Assembly: GCA_038521345.1 (NCBI GenBank)
Contig: JBCBKU010000002.1
Location: 286,891-350,890 of the forward strand
Origin: JBCBKU01 sp038521345
Lineage (GTDB): Bacteria > Pseudomonadota > Alphaproteobacteria > Rhodobacterales > Rhodobacteraceae
Reading direction: 5' to 3'
DNA: 64,000 nucleotides
Positions 42,653-53,406 of this stretch are shown here, in pieces. The position numbers and the translations under genes were made by a program. The notes under the pieces are model-generated. The model was not told where the DNA came from. It made no database searches and saw nothing but the letters and a program-made list of their open reading frames with translations. How positions within the stretch are numbered: the first letter of the stretch is position 1; the number at the start of each line of letters is the position of its first letter.

Positions 42653-43416
42653 CGCCCGACCTCGCGCCTGCGGCACTGGCCAATGTTCTTGCGCTTGACG
42701 CACTGTGGCCAGTCATCGCAACGACAACGCTTGCAGGGGTTGTTTACGGGTTCGCGGGCTTCGGTGCCGCGCTCGTTTTTCTGCCGGTAGCTTCTTCCTT
42801 GATCGAACCTCGGCTTGCCATCGCGGCTTTTTCGCTGTCTGCGTTGTCATCACTCTTCACGCTCGTCCCACGCGCGTGGTCAGAGATGGACCGCAAAGTG
42901 ACCCTAGCGATGACGCTCACCGCAACGCTGACATTGCCGGTCGGAATCTTGCTCTTAAAGGTCCTTGATCCGAGGGCGGTCCAGATTGCGATTTCCGTAT
43001 TCGCAGCATTGACGCTGGCTATTCTGATTGCTGGGTTTCGTTTCCGCGTGCGTCCCGGACTTCTGCCGAGTGTTGGTGTCGCCGGCGCCGCGGGCGTCAT
43101 GGGTGGGGCGACGGGGCTTCTGGGACCGGTCGTAATCCTCTTCAACCTATCTAGCGGGGACGACGCGCGTCGGATGCGGGCCAACACGCTGATCTTTCTT
43201 ACTTTGGCGAGTCTTTTTGTTGTGCCGCAGATGGCCTTACAGGGCCTGATAAGCGCCGAGGCCTTGTGGCTGGGTGCGGTCTTGTTCCCAGCCTACGGTC
43301 TGGGAAACATTGTCGGTCGCGGGCTCTTCAACCCTGCCCACGAGGGTCTTTACCGGTACATCGCCTACGCCATCATTGGCGCATCGGTCCTTTTGGGACT
43401 GCCGATCTTCGGTTAA
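42649..43416 (+). CDS. TauE/SafE family sulfite exporter-like membrane protein
   Basis: A 255-residue protein with about eight membrane helices and the repeated Gly-Phe-Gly segments of TauE/SafE (VYGFAGFGAALVFLP at the N-terminus, GVMGGATGLLGPVVILF in the middle). The family carries sulfite, sulfoacetate or other sulfur anions; the substrate is not evident. The start is GTG overlapping the secF stop (GTGA), so translation is coupled. Confidence 0.85.
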   Translation: MTPDLAPAALANVLALDALWPVIATTTLAGVVYGFAGFGAALVFLPVASSLIEPRLAIAAFSLSALSSLFTLVPRAWSEMDRKVTLAMTLTATLTLPVGILLLKVLDPRAVQIAISVFAALTLAILIAGFRFRVRPGLLPSVGVAGAAGVMGGATGLLGPVVILFNLSSGDDARRMRANTLIFLTLASLFVVPQMALQGLISAEALWLGAVLFPAYGLGNIVGRGLFNPAHEGLYRYIAYAIIGASVLLGLPIFG

Positions 43417-43425
43417 GTACACCTT

Positions 43426-43779
43426 ATGCGGTTTGTTGAGATTACTTACACCGATGCGCAGCCGGTCGATGGCTATGGCCCGGGGTTCTTTCGGATCGCC
43501 GGCGCGGTCCACAATGGGCCACTGATGGTTTCGCCAAGCGGGGTCCGATCGTGGGGCGGGTTCGAAGATGTCACGGTTTTGAGCGCGCTTGCGGACAGTG
43601 TGGATGTCGTCTTCATCGGGACCGGGTCCGAGATTGTGCATGTGCCCGCCGCCCTGCGAAATGAGCTTGAAGACGCGGGGTTGGGCGTTGAGATCATGGC
43701 ATCCCCGGCAGCGTGCCGCACCTACAACGTCCTGCTTTCTGAGGGCCGGCGCATCGCGTTGGCGGTGATCCCCGTTTGA
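43426..43779 (+). CDS. Mth938-like (COG3737) domain protein
   Basis: A 117-residue single-domain protein of the Mth938/DUF498 fold. Typical stretches are GYGPGFFRIAG, GSEIVHVPAALRNELEDAGLGVEIM and the conserved AACRTYNVL-like end (ASPAACRTYNVLLSEGR). Its function in bacteria is unknown; the human relative NDUFAF3 assists respiratory complex I. It lies between the TauE gene and ccmA, a conserved neighbourhood in the group. Confidence 0.87.
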   Translation: MRFVEITYTDAQPVDGYGPGFFRIAGAVHNGPLMVSPSGVRSWGGFEDVTVLSALADSVDVVFIGTGSEIVHVPAALRNELEDAGLGVEIMASPAACRTYNVLLSEGRRIALAVIPV

Positions 43780-43820
43780 ACTGGCTTTTCGGCGCGTTCG
43801 CCCTGCGATAAGGCCCGCGG

Positions 43821-44441
43821 ATGGATATGTCGGTTCGAGAACTAGTTTGCGCGCGCGGCGGTATTCCCGTGATCGAAGGCGTGTCGTTTGATCTGCGACC
43901 CGGGTCTGCGCTCATGGTTCGGGGGCCGAATGGATCGGGCAAAACCACGCTCTTGCGTACGCTGACCGGGTTACAGCCGCCCGTTTCTGGGACGATCGCA
44001 CCGGGTCCTGAGGTCATGGCCTATGCCGCCCATGCGGATGGGATTAAGACAACCCTCAGCGTGGCCGAGAACCTGCAGTTCTGGGCAGCGCTTCACCGGA
44101 GCCGGTCCGTTTTCGAAGCCATAAACGCCTTTGCGCTCGCGGCGTTGGCAGAGCGTCCGGCCGGCGCACTCTCGGCCGGTCAACGGCGGCGCCTCGGGCT
44201 GGCGCGGCTTCTTGTGACGGGTCGTCCGATCTGGGTCTTGGACGAACCGACGGTCTCGCTGGATGCAGAGGCCGTGTTGCGGGTCACTGACGTGCTGCGC
44301 CAGCATCTCGAAGACGGGGGGTCAGCTATTATCGCCACCCATCTCGACATCGCGCTGCCAGCGAGCATCCTTGACCTTTCGGCGCATCGCGCAACGGCGC
44401 CCGAGGTTCCAAAAAGTGCCTTTGACGAGGCGGTCGGATGA
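43821..44441 (+). CDS. ccmA: Heme exporter ATPase CcmA
   Basis: A 206-residue ABC ATPase. Walker A GPNGSGKTTLLRTL near residue 37, signature LSAGQRRRLGLARL near 120 and Walker B WVLDEPTVSLDA. With CcmB and CcmC it releases heme from CcmE during cytochrome c maturation. The stop overlaps the ccmB start by 4 bases (ATGA). Confidence 0.93.
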   Translation: MDMSVRELVCARGGIPVIEGVSFDLRPGSALMVRGPNGSGKTTLLRTLTGLQPPVSGTIAPGPEVMAYAAHADGIKTTLSVAENLQFWAALHRSRSVFEAINAFALAALAERPAGALSAGQRRRLGLARLLVTGRPIWVLDEPTVSLDAEAVLRVTDVLRQHLEDGGSAIIATHLDIALPASILDLSAHRATAPEVPKSAFDEAVG

Positions 44442-45094
44442 TCGCGCTGTTAATGCGCGACCTGACGCTCGCGGTGCGAGCGGGCGGAGGTTTCGGACTG
44501 GCGGTGGCCTTTTTTTTGATCGTGACGTCGCTTGTTGCCTTCGGGGTCGGTCCGCGTCTTGATCTGTTGGCCCGCATTGCGGGCGGCGTGCTCTTGGTCG
44601 GTGCACTCTTGGCGACGCTCTTGTCACTTGACCGGATCTTTGCGACGGACCGGGAAGACGGATCTCTCGATCTACTGGCGACCTCACCGATCCCGCTTGA
44701 GGCGGTGGTTCTCGCCAAGGCGGGCGCACATTGGCTGACAACAGGGCTGCCTCTCACACTTGCGGCGCCCGCGTTCGGGATCCTGCTGAACTTGCCGCCG
44801 GCAGGGTATTTCTGGGTTTCGCTGGCTCTTCTCGTCGGGACGCCGGCATTGTCGCTGATCGGTGCGTTCGGCGCGGCGTTGACGGTCGGTTTGCGGCGGG
44901 GCGGACTTCTACTGTCGCTTCTTGTTCTACCGCTTTATGTGCCCACGCTTCTGTTTGCCGCCGAAGTGGTGCGGCGGGGCATCGAGCAGCAGCCGACCGC
45001 TGTGCCGTTGCTACTTCTGGCGGGGATAACCACTGGCGCGCTCGCGCTCTTGCCTTTTGCGGCCTCAGCCGCGCTCCGCGTCAATCTGCGCTAG
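44438..45094 (+). CDS. ccmB: Heme exporter permease CcmB
   Basis: A 218-residue membrane protein with six hydrophobic segments. The conserved SLDRIFATDREDGSLDLLATSP near residue 67 is characteristic of CcmB. It starts inside the ccmA stop and is followed by ccmC after 56 bases. Confidence 0.93.
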   Translation: MIALLMRDLTLAVRAGGGFGLAVAFFLIVTSLVAFGVGPRLDLLARIAGGVLLVGALLATLLSLDRIFATDREDGSLDLLATSPIPLEAVVLAKAGAHWLTTGLPLTLAAPAFGILLNLPPAGYFWVSLALLVGTPALSLIGAFGAALTVGLRRGGLLLSLLVLPLYVPTLLFAAEVVRRGIEQQPTAVPLLLLAGITTGALALLPFAASAALRVNLR

Positions 45095-45150
45095 CCGGGG
45101 ACGGCTGGTTGCGGCTTGAGGGTGACCGGCCAACCAATTAGATACCGCCC

Positions 45151-45885
45151 ATGTCGTTCTGGGAATTCGCAAATCCGCGAAAGTTCATGGCTTGGACGGC
45201 GCCGGTCCTGCCTTGGGTTTCGGCGTTGGCGGCGTTGGCGTTGAGCGTTGGATTGGTGTGGGGCTTCTTTTTCACGCCGAACGATTTCCGTCAGGGTGCA
45301 ACTGTCAAGATCATCTACTTGCACGTCCCTGCGGCCATGATGGCCATCAACGCATGGGTGATGATGCTGGTGGCCTCGTTGATCTGGTTGGTGCGGCGCC
45401 ATCATGTCTCGGCACTTGCCGCGCGTGCTGCGGCCCCTGTGGGGCTGGTCTTTACCGCAATGGCACTGTTGACCGGCGCAATCTGGGGGCAACCGACGTG
45501 GGGAACATGGTGGGTGTGGGACCCGCGCTTGACCTCCTTTTTCATCCTGTTCCTGTTCTATCTCGGGTACGTGGCCCTTTGGCAGGCAATCGAAGATCCT
45601 GATACAGCGGCGGATCTGACATCTGTCCTCTGCCTCGTCGGCTCGGTCTTTGCGGTCCTGTCGCGTTATGCGGCGCTTTTCTGGAACCAGGGACTGCATC
45701 AGGGCGCTTCGCTGTCGCTCGACAAGGAAGAGAACGTGGCGGATGTCTTCTATATCCCGCTTCTTTTTGCGATCGCTGGCTTTGTTCTAGTGTTCGTGGC
45801 GCTTGTGCTCGTGCGCACGCGGACCGAAATCCGTGCGCGCCGTCTCCACGCGTTGGCAATGCGCGAAAGGATGGCCAATGCCTGA
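45151..45885 (+). CDS. ccmC: Heme lyase/exporter subunit CcmC
   Basis: A 244-residue protein with six membrane helices. The tryptophan-rich heme-binding motif WGQPTWGTWWVWDPRLTS is near residue 114, with conserved periplasmic His residues (IYLHVPAA; LFWNQGLHQGA). CcmC loads heme onto CcmE. The ccmD start lies 8 bases inside its end. Confidence 0.94.
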   Translation: MSFWEFANPRKFMAWTAPVLPWVSALAALALSVGLVWGFFFTPNDFRQGATVKIIYLHVPAAMMAINAWVMMLVASLIWLVRRHHVSALAARAAAPVGLVFTAMALLTGAIWGQPTWGTWWVWDPRLTSFFILFLFYLGYVALWQAIEDPDTAADLTSVLCLVGSVFAVLSRYAALFWNQGLHQGASLSLDKEENVADVFYIPLLFAIAGFVLVFVALVLVRTRTEIRARRLHALAMRERMANA

Positions 45886-46030
45886 TCTAGGCCCGCACGT
45901 GGTCCCTGTTCTGGCGGCCTACTGCATATCACTCGTGCTTTTGTTTGGGCTCGTCGGAGCCAGTGTGCTGCGTGCCCGACGGGTTAAAAGAGCACTCGAC
46001 CGAGCAGAGGGGCGTTCGGAGGATGGCTAG
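45878..46030 (+). CDS. ccmD: Heme exporter protein CcmD
   Basis: A 50-residue single-pass protein: one helix (HVVPVLAAYCISLVLLFGLVG) and a basic tail (RARRVKRALDRAEGRSEDG), the standard CcmD layout. It overlaps ccmC at the start and ccmG at the end by 8 bases each. It helps release heme-loaded CcmE. Confidence 0.88.
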   Translation: MPDLGPHVVPVLAAYCISLVLLFGLVGASVLRARRVKRALDRAEGRSEDG

Positions 46031-46562
46031 GATTTCGCCGCTGGTCGTTTTGCCGCCGCTGATCTTTGCAGGAATCGCGGGGCTGTTCTTTGCTGGCATG
46101 ATGCGGGACGATCCGAATGCGCTGCCGTCGACCCGGGAAGGGGCCCCGGCGCCAAACGTGGTGGCCTTACCCGTTGCGGGCCTTCCGATCTTTGGGGAAG
46201 AGGAATTGGCGGCATCAGGGATCAAGATCGTGAATTTCTGGGCCTCGTGGTGCGCCCCCTGCCGTGCAGAGCATCCAAACCTGATCGAACTCGGCGAAGA
46301 CTATCCCGTCTACGGGATCAACGGCGATGTGTCGGATGCCGATGCGGTTGCATTTCTGGACGAGTTGGGAAATCCATTCGATGGCGTGGTCGGCAATGCG
46401 CGGAACGCGCAGTCGATCGAGTGGGGCGTTTACGCGTTTCCCGAGACGTTCTTCATCGATGGCGACGGGAACGTAATCCTGCACTTTCGCGGGCCGATCA
46501 CCCAGCGTTCCCTTGAAACCCGGATTCTGCCGGCGTTGGACGCCGCAGTCCAAGGCAGCTAA
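46023..46562 (+). CDS. ccmG: Thiol:disulfide interchange protein CcmG (DsbE)
   Basis: A 179-residue periplasmic thioredoxin with an N-terminal anchor (LVVLPPLIFAGIAGLFFAG). The active site is WASWCAPCRAEHP near residue 78, and the acidic GVYAFPETFFIDGDG loop is typical. It keeps the CXXCH cysteines of apocytochrome c reduced. It is the last ccm gene here; ccmE, ccmF and ccmH are not in the window. Confidence 0.93.
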   Translation: MARISPLVVLPPLIFAGIAGLFFAGMMRDDPNALPSTREGAPAPNVVALPVAGLPIFGEEELAASGIKIVNFWASWCAPCRAEHPNLIELGEDYPVYGINGDVSDADAVAFLDELGNPFDGVVGNARNAQSIEWGVYAFPETFFIDGDGNVILHFRGPITQRSLETRILPALDAAVQGS

Positions 46563-46672
46563 ACGAGCCCCGACGCCACAAGGATCATCAGCGCCGCCGC
46601 TTCGATCCAGAGAATTGATATAGGGGCACGAAAGCGGGACCGCTTGGGCGGAGGATTTAAGTCTATTGTCAT
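46559..46672 (-). CDS. Putative 37-residue membrane protein
   Basis: A short minus-strand frame with a GGGGTGAC ribosome-like site directly before its ATG at 46672. It has a polar basic N-terminus (MTIDLNPPPKRSRFRAP) and a single membrane helix (ISILWIEAAALMILVASGLV), ending in a stop that overlaps the ccmG stop. The abrupt split between a charged head and a hydrophobic tail, and the good ribosome site, argue for a real small protein, but the length gives little proof. No family recognised. Confidence 0.42.
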   Translation of the reverse strand: MTIDLNPPPKRSRFRAPISILWIEAAALMILVASGLV

Positions 46673-46772
46673 GTCACCCCACTCGTACTGCTCACAGGTT
46701 AATAGTTGGCAGAAGGGCGGGATTGACGCGAGGAAACGGAGATTTTCCGGCGTTTTGATGGGTTGGATCGAA

Positions 46773-46799
46773 ACAATCCCGCGCTGGGCACGGGATTGT
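46773..46799. terminator. Inverted repeat downstream of acnA
   Basis: A perfect 9-bp stem ACAATCCCG / CGGGATTGT with a 9-base loop, 33 bases beyond the acnA stop. The following T-tract on the minus strand is short. A second palindrome, GGGATTAATCCC (46816-46827), lies next to the stop. Together they may end acnA transcription. Confidence 0.5.
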
Positions 46800-46831
46800 C
46801 ACTTTAATTGTGGCGGGGATTAATCCCGCGT

Positions 46832-49522
<2,691 letters not shown>

Positions 49523-49746
49523 GGGAGGGCCTCTCTGACGATGCTATGTTGATGATGGGGCGAGCGACGGCTTGGAGGCCGCTGAGCAGTTTGTCGCTTT
49601 GTATACCGTGGTGCACTGAGTTTCAAGGCGCTGCAGCTGGGCCAGTCTCACAATATCCCGACCAGAGGTGTGACAGATCCTCGCAAAACGTTGATTGGAG
49701 GGCTGGCCCGCTCTCGGTTATGCCCTTCACCTGCACGAAGGAAGGG

Positions 49747-50451
49747 ATGAACATGCGCGCGGTTGTCGCATTCTTATTGGTTGTCTGGATTGCCGGGCTG
49801 ACATCGGCTGCTCGTGCGGGCGACGCCGTTGTGGTCGAGCTTTTTACGTCTCAGGGCTGTTCGTCATGCCCGCCGGCCGACAAGTTGTTGGGAGAACTGG
49901 CGCAGCGCGACGACGTTATCGCGCTCGCTCTGCATGTTGATTACTGGGACTACATCGGCTGGAAGGATACCTTCGCAGACCCGGCCTATACGCAACGGCA
50001 GCGCGGTTACGCAGCAGCGGCAGGGCATCGCCGCATCTATACTCCTCAGATGGTCATCGGAGGCGTTGATCACGTCATCGGATATCGGCCGATGGATGTG
50101 GCGGACACGATCCAGCGCCACCGGTCTACAAACCCGGTCGTAGATGTCCGCGCCTCGATTGATGGCGGCACCGTTACCATCCTTGCGGATGCGTCACAGG
50201 AAGGGACAGGGCCCTATCTGGTTCAGCTCGTGTCGTTCACTGCCGCGCAGACAGTCGATGTTCGCCGCGGAGAGAATGCCGGTCGCGCGCTGACTTACCA
50301 CAACATCGTTTCGGGCTGGACCGAGGTCGGCCAATGGAACGGGTCGGGCCGGTTTACGGCACGCGCGCCGGTTGAGTCGGGCCAGAGTTATGCGGTACTT
50401 GTGCAAAGCGTGGATCACGGTGCGATCGCAGGAGCCGTGCGCGCGCGCTGA
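49747..50451 (+). CDS. Secreted DUF1223 thioredoxin-like protein
   Basis: A 234-residue protein with a signal peptide ending near TSAARA and a thioredoxin-like start FTSQGCSSCPPADKLL, the DUF1223 signature with a CSSC pair. The stretch ALHVDYWDYIGWKDTFADP and the VIGGVDHVIGY motif are also typical. It is probably a periplasmic thiol protein of unknown target. Start at ATG 49747 or 49753, both behind GGAAGGG. Confidence 0.87.
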   Translation: MNMRAVVAFLLVVWIAGLTSAARAGDAVVVELFTSQGCSSCPPADKLLGELAQRDDVIALALHVDYWDYIGWKDTFADPAYTQRQRGYAAAAGHRRIYTPQMVIGGVDHVIGYRPMDVADTIQRHRSTNPVVDVRASIDGGTVTILADASQEGTGPYLVQLVSFTAAQTVDVRRGENAGRALTYHNIVSGWTEVGQWNGSGRFTARAPVESGQSYAVLVQSVDHGAIAGAVRAR

Positions 50452-50469
50452 CAATCGCTCGGCGGGACC

Positions 50470-51336
50470 CTATTTCCACCGTCGGTGGATCCAGAACCAT
50501 TGTTCCGGTGTGGCGTCGATCCGGGCACCTAACCGCGCATTCAATTCGGCGGTCATCGTTTCGGGGTCCGAAGGAGGGATTGGCGCGTCGAAAATTGCGC
50601 GAAAGGTCAGCCCGTCTGGATTCCGGACGCCGAAGAACGGGATCAGAAGCGCGTCATGCCGCAGGGCCATTTTGGCCGCCGAAACAGCGGTCCGGGCTGG
50701 CTTGCCCAGAAAGTCCATGCGCGGGGCACCAAAGACATGCAAGTCAAAGAGCAAGACCATCATGCGCCCATCCCGGAGCGCGCGAATGAAAGCGGCGGTG
50801 CCTTTCTGGCCTTGCGAGACGACCGGTCCGCCAAACCCTTTGATCGTTTGGGCATAGTGACGATCGATGAAGGCGTTGGACATCGGCCGGTACAGCGCTC
50901 CGACCTGATAACCTTGGGCAACCAATGCCGCGCGGGGAACTTCGTAGTTGCCAAAATGGCCGGTTGCGAGAATCGCCGGGCGACCATCGCGTCGGGCGGC
51001 TTCGAGGTCTGCAAGGCCATCACCTTCCAGGCTTTGCGACTTGCCGCGCGCGAGCAATCCAACTGTGTCGTAGTTTTCGATCAAGGTGCGGCCCACATTA
51101 TTGGGGACCGCATGGATTAGGCGCTTGGTCTCCGACTCTGGAAGATCGGGGCGAACGTGGGCGAGGTTCGCACGAATCCGGTCCCGCCAACCCGCCAGAG
51201 GCGCCACAACCGTGTCGGCGAAGGTGCCCATCGCGCGGACACGGGCCGGGTATGGCAGCGCCAGTGCCGACGAGATCAGGGCCCGGAACGCCAGATCCTC
51301 GATCCGGTCGCGGGGGCGGGTCTTGGGTTTGGCCAT
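50470..51336 (-). CDS. Lysophospholipid/lauroyl acyltransferase (LpxL/HtrB-like)
   Basis: A 288-residue acyltransferase of the LpxL family. The catalytic HxxxxE is in TGHFGNYEV near residue 125, with later LYRPMSNAFID and LLFDLHVFGAPRMDFLG typical of the fold. Members add secondary acyl chains to lipid A or make ornithine/other lipids; the exact substrate is not clear. The ATG at 51336 gives the standard length; longer frames upstream are less likely. It is downstream of fliG on the same strand. Confidence 0.85.
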   Translation of the reverse strand: MAKPKTRPRDRIEDLAFRALISSALALPYPARVRAMGTFADTVVAPLAGWRDRIRANLAHVRPDLPESETKRLIHAVPNNVGRTLIENYDTVGLLARGKSQSLEGDGLADLEAARRDGRPAILATGHFGNYEVPRAALVAQGYQVGALYRPMSNAFIDRHYAQTIKGFGGPVVSQGQKGTAAFIRALRDGRMMVLLFDLHVFGAPRMDFLGKPARTAVSAAKMALRHDALLIPFFGVRNPDGLTFRAIFDAPIPPSDPETMTAELNARLGARIDATPEQWFWIHRRWK

Positions 51337-51404
51337 ACGGGTCCGTTCACCGAGGGCGATCGGCCGTGACATACCGGCGGCCTCGGGCCCCGGCAAGCCT
51401 TGGG

Positions 51405-52502
51405 CTATTCGTCGGACAGAATGAGGAATATCTCTCCGGACTCCTCCAATTCGCGGATCGCCGAAACAACCTCGACCATGGCGGCTTCCGCGTCTTCCTC
51501 GGCGATGTCACCCAATTCTTCCATGTCCGAGCGCAAGGTGGTCGCCATCCGTTGGGAAATCCCGGCGAAAAAGAACTCCGTTACGTCCGGAAGGTCCTTG
51601 GCCGCAGCGGCAAGGGCGCGGATCAGTGTTTCTTGGTCGACGGCCCGCAGGATCTTTGGCACGTCCCGCGGATCAATGCGTTGGGGAATGTTTGCGAATG
51701 TGAAGATCACCCTTCGAACTTCGTCAGCAAATTCCTGATCGGTTTCGGCCAAGCCATTCAACACTTCCTGGCGTGTTGCACTTCGCGAGAAGTTCAGGAT
51801 CGCGCCAACACGTTCGACCGGACCATCGGAGAAGGCCACGATTGGTTCGATCGACAAGTGTTCAGCAACTGAACGTCCGATACGGGCGACGGCGTCCGGT
51901 GTGACTGCGTTGGTGCGCGAGATCGCATAGGTCAGGCGTCGGGCTGTATCGCCTGGTAATTGGCCGAGGATCTCGGCCGCCTTGGATACCTTGAGTTTTG
52001 AAAGGATGACTGCGGCGACTTCCGGCGCTTCGGCCTCGATCACCGGAACCAGTTTCTCGAGATCCGCCTCCATGATCCGCCCCCACGGGTCTCCACGCAG
52101 GTTCAGCCCGCTCTGCGCCCGCAGGCGGCTGGCCAAACCGGCATCGATCACCCCGTCGAGAAGATCGAGTGCCTCCGCAAGACCCCCCGTGGAATTGAAG
52201 CCGGCCCCTGCAAGTTCTTGGGCAAACTCTTCAATTACGGCGGAGACTGTCGCGCTGTCGACGCGGTCGAGCCGGGCGATTTCCCGGGCTAGATCGGCCT
52301 GCATGTCCTCCGGCAGGGCGGTGATAGACAGAGTGGCCCCTTCGGTTAGGAGAAGGCGGACCAAAATCGCAGCCTTGGTAGGACCGTCGAGGACGGGCAG
52401 TTGCTGGGTCGCGGCCGCTGGGGGAGCTGACGGTAACCCCGTGGCAGGTCCGGCGGCGGGCAAAGCCATTGTCATGGGCGGCGGAATCTCCCGATTTGGC
52501 AC
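51405..52502 (-). CDS. fliG: Flagellar motor switch protein FliG
   Basis: A 365-residue FliG-type protein. The N-terminus has a Pro/Ala-rich lead, then the N domain (GPTKAAILVRLLLTEGA), a middle domain with LGQLPGDTARRL, and the C domain with FTFANIPQRIDPRDVPKILRAVD, including the charged helix used for torque. No other flagellar gene is in the window. The start is a GTG at 52502 with GAGG 5 bases upstream; an ATG at 52475 is an alternative. Confidence 0.87.
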   Translation of the reverse strand: MPNREIPPPMTMALPAAGPATGLPSAPPAAATQQLPVLDGPTKAAILVRLLLTEGATLSITALPEDMQADLAREIARLDRVDSATVSAVIEEFAQELAGAGFNSTGGLAEALDLLDGVIDAGLASRLRAQSGLNLRGDPWGRIMEADLEKLVPVIEAEAPEVAAVILSKLKVSKAAEILGQLPGDTARRLTYAISRTNAVTPDAVARIGRSVAEHLSIEPIVAFSDGPVERVGAILNFSRSATRQEVLNGLAETDQEFADEVRRVIFTFANIPQRIDPRDVPKILRAVDQETLIRALAAAAKDLPDVTEFFFAGISQRMATTLRSDMEELGDIAEEDAEAAMVEVVSAIRELEESGEIFLILSDE

Positions 52503-52552
52503 AGGAACCTCGGTGCCAGAGGAGGATTAACGCCGCCCTAGCAAGCCTTCGA

Positions 52553-53089
52553 TCAGTAGCTGTAGCCTTTGCCCGAACGGATGGCCTGAGCGAGCGAGAC
52601 TTCCGCCCATGTCTGGCGGCCGCCACGGGTGCGGATCTCTCTCAGTTGAGCCTGCGCGAGAGCGATATCTCCGATCTCGACATATCCCTGTCCCATATAG
52701 GAGCGCGCAAGAAGGTTGTCCGGATTGCGGGTCAAGGCTGCCTGATAATAGCCCATCGCAATGTCCTGCCGTCCAAGCTTCCGATTTGCGAACCCAAGAT
52801 AAGTGAGGACCCGATCCTCGGTGGGGTCGGACATTGCTTCGAGCGCGCCGATTGCCGCCTGGGGCTGGCCTGCATAAGCAAACTCTCGAGCGGCACGGAA
52901 CAGCGTGTCGTCGTCCAAGCTGCTTTCCTGGGGCGCAACGCACGATTTGCTGGCGTCGTCCCACACCTGACCATCGGTGCATTCCACCGTGGTCTCTGTG
53001 GGTGTCGGAGGTGTTGGAGATTCTTCCCCTGCGGCAAAAACGGCCACAGGAAACAGAACGGCGGCGATCGTTGGGGCGAGGCGGATCAT
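52553..53089 (-). CDS. Secreted TPR protein with a C-x2-G-x-V-x-D-x5-C head
   Basis: A 178-residue protein with a signal peptide (MIRLAPTIAAVLFPVAVFAA), a Pro/Thr linker, a small two-Cys motif (CTDGQVWDDASKSC, about residues 38-51) and three TPR-like repeats (LTYLGFANRKLGRQDIAMGY; NPDNLLARSYMGQGYVEIGD). The Cys motif recurs in the next upstream gene. AGGAG lies before the ATG at 53089. Function unknown; export is predicted. Confidence 0.8.
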   Translation of the reverse strand: MIRLAPTIAAVLFPVAVFAAGEESPTPPTPTETTVECTDGQVWDDASKSCVAPQESSLDDDTLFRAAREFAYAGQPQAAIGALEAMSDPTEDRVLTYLGFANRKLGRQDIAMGYYQAALTRNPDNLLARSYMGQGYVEIGDIALAQAQLREIRTRGGRQTWAEVSLAQAIRSGKGYSY

Positions 53090-53121
53090 GCGGGCTCCTG
53101 AAGAATATGCGATGCGCGAAG

Positions 53122-53147
53122 AAAAAGGGCGGCCTACAAGGCCGCCC
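53122..53147 (-). terminator. Rho-independent terminator of the small secreted protein gene
   Basis: On the minus strand a perfect 8-bp stem GGGCGGCC / GGCCGCCC with a 5-base loop is followed directly by TTTTTCTT. It lies 21 bases after the stop of the 58-residue gene and before the TPR gene, so the two are separate or attenuated units. Confidence 0.92.
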
Positions 53148-53168
53148 CCGGGTCGGTGAGTGGTGGTA

Positions 53169-53345
53169 TTAGCTGCTGGCGACCGGCACGCAGGTCCCAG
53201 TCGTCTCATCATAGACGGCGCCTTCGGCGCACGAGATCTGAGCGGTCGTCGTTGTCGAGTGGCTGCCGTAATTGCAGCCCATCGCCATGCTGAGGGTCGG
53301 TGCGGCGACTAGAACCGCAGCAGCGAGAAGGGTCTTGATCGTCAT
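53169..53345 (-). CDS. Small secreted Cys-motif protein
   Basis: A 58-residue protein: signal peptide MTIKTLLAAAVLVAAPTLSM cut after SMA, then a 36-residue mature part with MGCNYGSHSTTTTAQISC and the motif CAEGAVYDETTGTC. Three or four Cys suggest disulfides in the periplasm. AAGGGAG precedes the ATG at 53345. The motif matches the head of the neighbouring TPR protein. A strong terminator follows, which implies high expression. Confidence 0.75.
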   Translation of the reverse strand: MTIKTLLAAAVLVAAPTLSMAMGCNYGSHSTTTTAQISCAEGAVYDETTGTCVPVASS

Positions 53346-53406
53346 AGCCAGCTCCCTTGTTGGATGGCGAAAGGGTAGCACGAGCCAGAAAGCGGTCAAC
53401 TCACGA

